The notes under the pieces: model-generated
Told to the model about the DNA's origin: nothing
What the model saw: only the letters and a program-made list of their open reading frames with translations
Database searches by the model: none
Assembly (NCBI GenBank): GCA_020636355.1
Contig: JACJYB010000002.1
Location: 694,144 to 758,143, forward strand
Length of the DNA stretch: 64,000 nucleotides
From: Lewinellaceae bacterium
GTDB taxonomy: Bacteria; Bacteroidota; Bacteroidia; Chitinophagales; Saprospiraceae
Direction of reading: 5' to 3'
Position numbers and translations under genes: made by a program
Shown: positions 60,148 through 64,000 of the stretch, piece by piece
Position numbering within the stretch: the stretch's first letter is position 1
Layout of the letters: each line of letters opens with the position of its first letter

Positions 60148-61545
60148 ATGACCGCCAAACAATGCACAATTAAAGATTCATTCACCCTTCAGGGAGTTGG
60201 ATTGCATACAGGTGTTTCAGTGACCATGAAGGTCCAGCCTGCCGCCGTCAATCACGGTGTAAAATTTCAACGCATTGATTTACCGGACCGGCCGGTTGTC
60301 CCGGCAGATATCAATATGGTTCAAACCACCCAAAGAGGAACGACCATAGGCAGGGGCGATGCTTCCATTGCCACGGTAGAACACATACTTTCTGCGTTGG
60401 CAGGATATCAGGTGGACAACGCGTTAATTGAAATAGATGGACCGGAAGTTCCCATTTTGGATGGCAGCGCTCGCACCTTTTACGCTGAATGTGAAAAAGT
60501 AGGCAAAGTTGCCCAGGATGCAGAACGCACCTATTTTGAAATTCAGGAGCCGATCCTGTATACCGATGAACAAAGTGGTGCGGAATACATGGCCTTACCG
60601 GCCGACCAACTGGAAATCACCTGTCTCATCGACTTTAATTCTCCTTATCTGGGACAGCAATTCGCGACACTTGCGGATATTGAAGATTACGGAAAACAAA
60701 TAGCCTCCTGCCGCACTTTTGTCTTTCTCCATGAAATCGAGGGTTTGATCGATCAGGGGCTGATCAAAGGAGGCGACCTGGACAATGCGATTGTCATCGC
60801 CGACCGGATCATGACCGACAGCGAATTGGAGCGCGTGGCCAGAAAGCTGGGAAAATCAGTGGTCCACGTCGAAAAGGAAGGTGTCCTGAATACCACCGAA
60901 CTACAATTCAAAAATGAGCCTGCACGGCATAAGTTATTGGATGTTCTCGGAGATCTTTCCCTGTTGGGCACAGCAATTAAAGGAAAAATCGTCGCCCGGA
61001 AGCCCGGTCACGGACCAAATGTGGCTTTCACCCGCGTCCTGAAAAAGAAACTGATAGAACAGCGCAAACTAAAGGGCAAGCCCAATTACGATCCGGATGA
61101 AACACCTGTCTACGACATCAATCAAATTCACAATTTTCTACCCCACCGGCATCCTTTCCTCCTGGTGGATAAAATTATCGAATTGAGTCCCCAGCATGTA
61201 GTGGGCATTAAGAACATTACTTTCGATCAATGGTTCTTTCCGGGCCATTTCCCCAACAATCCCATCTTTCCCGGTGTTTTACAAATCGAAGCACTGGCTC
61301 AAACCGGGGGTATACTGGCATTATCGACGGTCCCTGACCCCGAAAATTGGGATACGCTTTTTATTAAGATTGATAATACCCGGTTTAAGTCCAAAGTTAT
61401 GCCCGGAGATACGCTTATTTTAAAAATGGAATTGCTTAACCCGATTCGCCGGGGTATTTGCCATATGTACGGCACCGCTTACGTAGGAAATAAAATTGTT
61501 TCGGAAGGCGAACTCACTGCACAAATTATCAAAAGAGACGCATGA
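60148..61545 (+). CDS. lpxC/fabZ: Fused LpxC deacetylase / FabZ dehydratase
   Basis: A 465-residue fusion typical of Bacteroidota. Residues 1-310 are the zinc deacetylase LpxC, the committed step of lipid A synthesis: LQGVGLHTGVSVTM, ATVEHILSALAGYQVDN, and the zinc/base motif in HKLLDVLGDLSLLG. Residues 320-465 are FabZ, the 3-hydroxyacyl-ACP dehydratase: FLPHRHPFLLVDKI with the catalytic His, and FPNNPIFPGVLQIEALAQTGG with the Glu. Joining them sets the balance between phospholipid and lipid A use of 3-hydroxyacyl chains. The ATG of lpxA overlaps the stop by 4 nt. Confidence 0.97.
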   Translation: MTAKQCTIKDSFTLQGVGLHTGVSVTMKVQPAAVNHGVKFQRIDLPDRPVVPADINMVQTTQRGTTIGRGDASIATVEHILSALAGYQVDNALIEIDGPEVPILDGSARTFYAECEKVGKVAQDAERTYFEIQEPILYTDEQSGAEYMALPADQLEITCLIDFNSPYLGQQFATLADIEDYGKQIASCRTFVFLHEIEGLIDQGLIKGGDLDNAIVIADRIMTDSELERVARKLGKSVVHVEKEGVLNTTELQFKNEPARHKLLDVLGDLSLLGTAIKGKIVARKPGHGPNVAFTRVLKKKLIEQRKLKGKPNYDPDETPVYDINQIHNFLPHRHPFLLVDKIIELSPQHVVGIKNITFDQWFFPGHFPNNPIFPGVLQIEALAQTGGILALSTVPDPENWDTLFIKIDNTRFKSKVMPGDTLILKMELLNPIRRGICHMYGTAYVGNKIVSEGELTAQIIKRDA

Positions 61546-62336
61546 CGGCATTTCACAATATTCATAAAGATGCACGAATCGGCCAAAACGTCACCGTAGA
61601 CTCGTTTACCACCATCGGAGCCGATGTCGAAATAGGTGATAACTGCTGGATTGGCCCTAATGTCACCATCATGGATGGCGTGCGGCTGGGCGACCATTGC
61701 AAAGTGTTTCCCGGAGCTGTCCTGGGTGCCATCCCCCAGGATCTGAAATTTGAAGGAGAACAATCCACGGTTACCGTAGGAAATGGGGTGACGATTCGCG
61801 AATATGTGACCTTAAACCGCGGCACCAAAGCCAACTTTCAAACTCACATTGGCGACAACAGCCTGCTGATGGCTTACGTCCATGTAGCACACGACTGCAT
61901 CCTGGGCAATAACGTGATCCTGGCTAACAGCTGCAATCTGGCCGGACACATTGAAATCGGTGAATACGCCATCCTGGGCGGACTGACAGCGGTCCATCAA
62001 TTTGTCAAAATTGGCGAGCATGTGATGGTGGGTGGCGGCTCTTTGGTTCGCAAGGACATACCACCATTCGTCAAAGCGGCAAGAGAGCCGCTCTCCTATG
62101 CGGGCATCAACTCGGTTGGTTTGCGCCGGAGAGGATTTTCATCTGAAATAATCAATCACATTCAGGATATCTATCGCGTCTTGTTCGTCAAAGGATACAA
62201 TACGACCCAGGCACTGAATATCATCGAAACAGAACTGGAGGCAACGGAAGAACGCGACCAAATCATTCGCTTCATTCGCAATTCCGACCGGGGCATCATG
62301 AAAGGTTTTCGCCAGATCAATGGGACTGCAAATTGA
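61542..62336 (+). CDS. lpxA: UDP-N-acetylglucosamine O-acyltransferase LpxA
   Basis: A 264-residue enzyme for the first acylation of lipid A. It has the left-handed beta-helix (VTVDSFTTIGADVEIGDNCW onward), the catalytic-His segment MAYVHVAHDCILGNN, and the C-terminal helical part with GINSVGLRRRGF. Coupled to the lpxC/fabZ fusion upstream (ATGA) and overlapping the ABC ATPase gene by 17 nt downstream. Confidence 0.97.
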   Translation: MTAFHNIHKDARIGQNVTVDSFTTIGADVEIGDNCWIGPNVTIMDGVRLGDHCKVFPGAVLGAIPQDLKFEGEQSTVTVGNGVTIREYVTLNRGTKANFQTHIGDNSLLMAYVHVAHDCILGNNVILANSCNLAGHIEIGEYAILGGLTAVHQFVKIGEHVMVGGGSLVRKDIPPFVKAAREPLSYAGINSVGLRRRGFSSEIINHIQDIYRVLFVKGYNTTQALNIIETELEATEERDQIIRFIRNSDRGIMKGFRQINGTAN

Positions 62337-62928
62337 ACTGGATCACGTCGGTAAACAATTCCGGCATCGGTGGGTATTCCAGGATCTGACTACCACCATA
62401 CTGCCGGGAGAAAGGATCGCAATAACCGGTTCTAACGGAGCCGGCAAATCCACCTTACTGAAGATAGCAAGCGGGTTGCTCACACCAAGTGCTGGCAAAG
62501 TGCATTTTTACCTTCAGGACTCAATCGTGGATGACGTACCGAAGAAGTTAAACTTTACCGCGCCTTATCTGGAGCTGATCCAGGAGTTCTCAGCAAGTGA
62601 GTTGATCGCGTTTCACGTCAAGCATCGCCCGTTATTACCTGGTTGGGAGACCGGGAATTTTCTCGAGGCATGCCACCTCTACGACGAACGCCACAAGATC
62701 ATCCGTCACTATTCCACCGGCATGCAACAACGCCTGCGGTTGGCGCTGGCGATCTTCACGGACAGCGACCTGGTTTGCCTGGATGAGCCCACCTCAAATC
62801 TGGATGAACACTACAAACAATGGTACCAGGAATTACTGGAAATGCACCTTGGGGAACGCACGCTGATCATCGCGTCCAATGAACGATTTGACTACCGGAT
62901 ATGTGGCAGAGCGGTTGCATTGGGATAG
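62320..62928 (+). CDS. Stand-alone ABC ATPase subunit with degenerate H-loop
   Basis: A 202-residue ATPase. Walker A is GSNGAGKST (about 37-45), the signature is YSTGMQQRLRLALAI in place of LSGGQ, and Walker B is LVCLDEPTSNLDE. The H-loop reads LIIASNE, so the switch histidine found in most ABC ATPases is Asn. The pattern is nearest to CcmA-like haem-exporter ATPases. The gene starts inside lpxA (17-nt overlap) and no permease gene is adjacent, so the partner must be elsewhere. The lipid A setting suggests an envelope substrate, but this is inference. Confidence 0.85.
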   Translation: MGLQIELDHVGKQFRHRWVFQDLTTTILPGERIAITGSNGAGKSTLLKIASGLLTPSAGKVHFYLQDSIVDDVPKKLNFTAPYLELIQEFSASELIAFHVKHRPLLPGWETGNFLEACHLYDERHKIIRHYSTGMQQRLRLALAIFTDSDLVCLDEPTSNLDEHYKQWYQELLEMHLGERTLIIASNERFDYRICGRAVALG

Positions 62929-62938
62929 AGAAGAAGAA

Positions 62939-62992
62939 GTGGAAAAGGTGGAAAAAGTAGACGAGGTGGAAGAGGTAAAAGGGGTAGCAGAA
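62939..62992. repeat. Nonamer purine-rich array (GTGGAAAAG-like, six units)
   Basis: Six 9-nt units, GTGGAAAAG, GTGGAAAAA, GTAGACGAG, GTGGAAGAG, GTAAAAGGG and GTAGCAGAA, lie directly after the ABC gene stop. Every base but three of the plus strand is a purine or the unit T. It is followed by the heptamer array at 63000. Confidence 0.6.
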
Positions 62993-62999
62993 GCAAAGC

Positions 63000-63034
63000 T
63001 GACTACTTGCTACTGACTACTAGGTCGTGACTAT
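63000..63034. repeat. Heptamer tandem array (five units, TGACTAC-like)
   Basis: TGACTAC, TTGCTAC, TGACTAC, TAGGTCG and TGACTAT stand in a row. The last unit contains the minus-strand TAG stop of the MerR gene (63031-63033). The unit is related to that of the array at 34307-34341 (ACTGACTACT is shared in phase). Confidence 0.6.
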
Positions 63035-63366
63035 TCAAAAGTCTCCCGAAACCGGGAAAGACGTTGACGCATGGACTTCAGTCGTTCGATGACCTCAATG
63101 CGTGCTTCGTAACTGGTCTTTCCCTCCTTAATCTCGTTTTTGGCTCCTTCTATGGTAAAGCCGCGTTCCTTAACCAGGTGGAAGATGAGATTGAGTTGCT
63201 CAATGTTTTTCTTGGTAAAACGTCGATCTCCCTTGGAGTTTTTACTGGGTTTGAGCGTTGGAAACTCGGATTCCCAATAGCGGATCAGTGACTTGGAAAC
63301 GCCCAGCATTTCAGCCACTTCTCCGATGGAGTAATAAAGCTTTTCCAGTTTGGAAGTATCGATCAT
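63031..63366 (-). CDS. MerR family transcriptional regulator
   Basis: A 111-residue regulator. The N-terminal winged helix is typical of MerR (YSIGEVAEMLGVSKSLIRYWESEFPTL, KNSKGDRRFTKKNIEQLNLI), followed by a coiled helix (GFTIEGAKNEIKEG) and a short Arg-rich tail, with no effector-binding domain or metal cysteines. This short form is conserved in Bacteroidota; its target is unknown. A near-perfect -7 element (TATCTTTA, minus strand, 63371-63378) lies 4 nt before the ATG, so the message may be leaderless. Confidence 0.9.
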   Translation of the reverse strand: MIDTSKLEKLYYSIGEVAEMLGVSKSLIRYWESEFPTLKPSKNSKGDRRFTKKNIEQLNLIFHLVKERGFTIEGAKNEIKEGKTSYEARIEVIERLKSMRQRLSRFRETFE

Positions 63367-63481
63367 ACAATAAAGATACTCAAATTCAGGACTTGCAATA
63401 GGCTTGATATCAGCTATTTAAACATCGATATTGTTAGATACGATGCATGTTCGAATAAAATTGCAAGGGAAGGCCGCTAAA

Positions 63482-64000
63482 TTACTCTAACTCCTGTATT
63501 AAGTTCTCGATCAACTGACGCGTTCGTTGAGGGTGTGCCTTTCCGCCTGAAGTTTTCATGACTTCTCCCATAAACAAACCGATGAGATTTTTCTTGCCCC
63601 CTTTTAGTGCTGCTGCCTTATCGGGAAATTGGCGAAATGCGTCACGGATAAGGTCTTTAAGAAATGTCTCATCATCGCTCTGGACAATATTCAGTTGCTG
63701 TGACATATCCTCCAGGGCTTTTTCCGGAGTGGATAACCATGCTTCCCATAATGTACTGAAAGCCACCGTCCGGTTGATTTTCTCCATTCCAATCCAGGCG
63801 ATCAGCTGTGTCAGCTGCTCGTCAGACAGCGGAAAGTCTCCCTCCACATCCATGGGCTTAATCTTATGAATGAAAAGATCCGTCCAGATCCTTCGGTGCT
63901 TTGGAGGCAATGTATCCACAATGCGCAGGTAGTAGCTGGCGTCATGCAGATGCCCTGCAATATGAGATGCATCTTCTTCAGTCAACTGGTATTTATTCTG
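63482..64000 (-). CDS. gatB: Asp/Glu-tRNA(Asn/Gln) amidotransferase subunit B, C-terminal part
   Basis: The open frame runs through the right edge of the window; about 172 C-terminal codons are seen. The sequence shows the GatB middle helical domain and the C-terminal YqeY-like tail: YQLTEEDASHIAGHLHDASYYLRIV, then KAAALKGGKKNLIGLFMGEVMKTSGGKAHPQ with the conserved MGxVMKxSxGKAxP pattern. GatB binds the misacylated tRNA and channels ammonia from GatA for amide formation. The internal TTG at 63985 is not the start. Confidence 0.95.
   Translation of the reverse strand, partial: QNKYQLTEEDASHIAGHLHDASYYLRIVDTLPPKHRRIWTDLFIHKIKPMDVEGDFPLSDEQLTQLIAWIGMEKINRTVAFSTLWEAWLSTPEKALEDMSQQLNIVQSDDETFLKDLIRDAFRQFPDKAAALKGGKKNLIGLFMGEVMKTSGGKAHPQRTRQLIENLIQELE

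Overview
The window is about 48% G+C by eye and comes from a bacterium of the phylum Bacteroidota, most likely a Saprospiraceae-like lineage. The supporting signs are type IX secretion (T9SS) C-terminal sorting domains on three secreted proteins, three-part LytTR/LytS-type regulation including a beta-propeller sensor kinase, an LpxC-FabZ fusion in the lipid A operon, FtsX-type permease next to a LytTR system, many SusD-free secreted glycoside hydrolases, and several upstream TAnnTTTG (-7) promoter elements. Lineage below phylum is inference. Almost all genes are intact; the exception is 33.4-35.2 kb, where two neighbouring genes carry five single-base indels.

Layout. 0-0.9 kb: minus-strand operon of a haem lipoprotein, an OB-fold membrane protein and the start of a probable YceI protein. 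1.1-5.3 kb: minus-strand operon YceI - propeller histidine kinase - LytTR regulator with 4-nt overlaps. 5.5-14.2 kb: rubrerythrin-CCC1 transporter coupled to a methyltransferase, a GH92 mannosidase-like enzyme, an FAH-family hydrolase, a lipoprotein, an Fpg/Nei glycosylase without the zinc cysteines, an XRE regulator with membrane tail, and a VOC protein behind a clear promoter with paired operator-like repeats.

14.3-24.9 kb is the functional core: a complete uptake [NiFe]-hydrogenase locus. The structural operon (small subunit, large subunit, cytochrome b, maturation protease) reads right; a divergent operon reads left with a 65-residue unnamed membrane protein followed by hypA, hypB, hypF, hypC, hypD, hypE. 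The small subunit has the six-cysteine proximal cluster pattern of oxygen-tolerant group 1d enzymes with spacing identical to E. coli Hyd-1. Together these genes build, fold, metallate and anchor a periplasm-facing, quinone-reducing H2 oxidiser. The 65-residue protein resembles a stripped-down HupE/UreJ nickel-permease N-terminus and is the best candidate for an undescribed component.

24.9-42.7 kb: sortilin-like BNR protein; a 1617-residue T9SS cargo in which LamG domains are nested inside HYR-like repeats; a decayed GDPD-like gene and a decayed nitrilase; and a minus-strand catabolic cluster GH31 - Gfo/Idh/MocA oxidoreductase - HEAT/double-DUF1080 protein. 42.8-47.3 kb: MacB/FtsX permease and a LytS/LytTR pair. 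47.4-58.9 kb: small proteins, MOSC protein, two tandem PlsC acyltransferases, a YncE-phosphoesterase fusion, two paralogous glycine-rich T9SS proteins, and a DnaQ-type exonuclease homologue that has lost three of five catalytic residues. 58.9-62.9 kb: lpxD - lpxC/fabZ - lpxA - ABC ATPase. The right edge holds a MerR regulator and the C-terminal part of gatB.

A non-coding signal cuts across these: three heptamer tandem arrays (34.3, 58.0, 63.0 kb), each placed at the 3' end of a minus-strand gene and each containing that gene's TAG stop codon.
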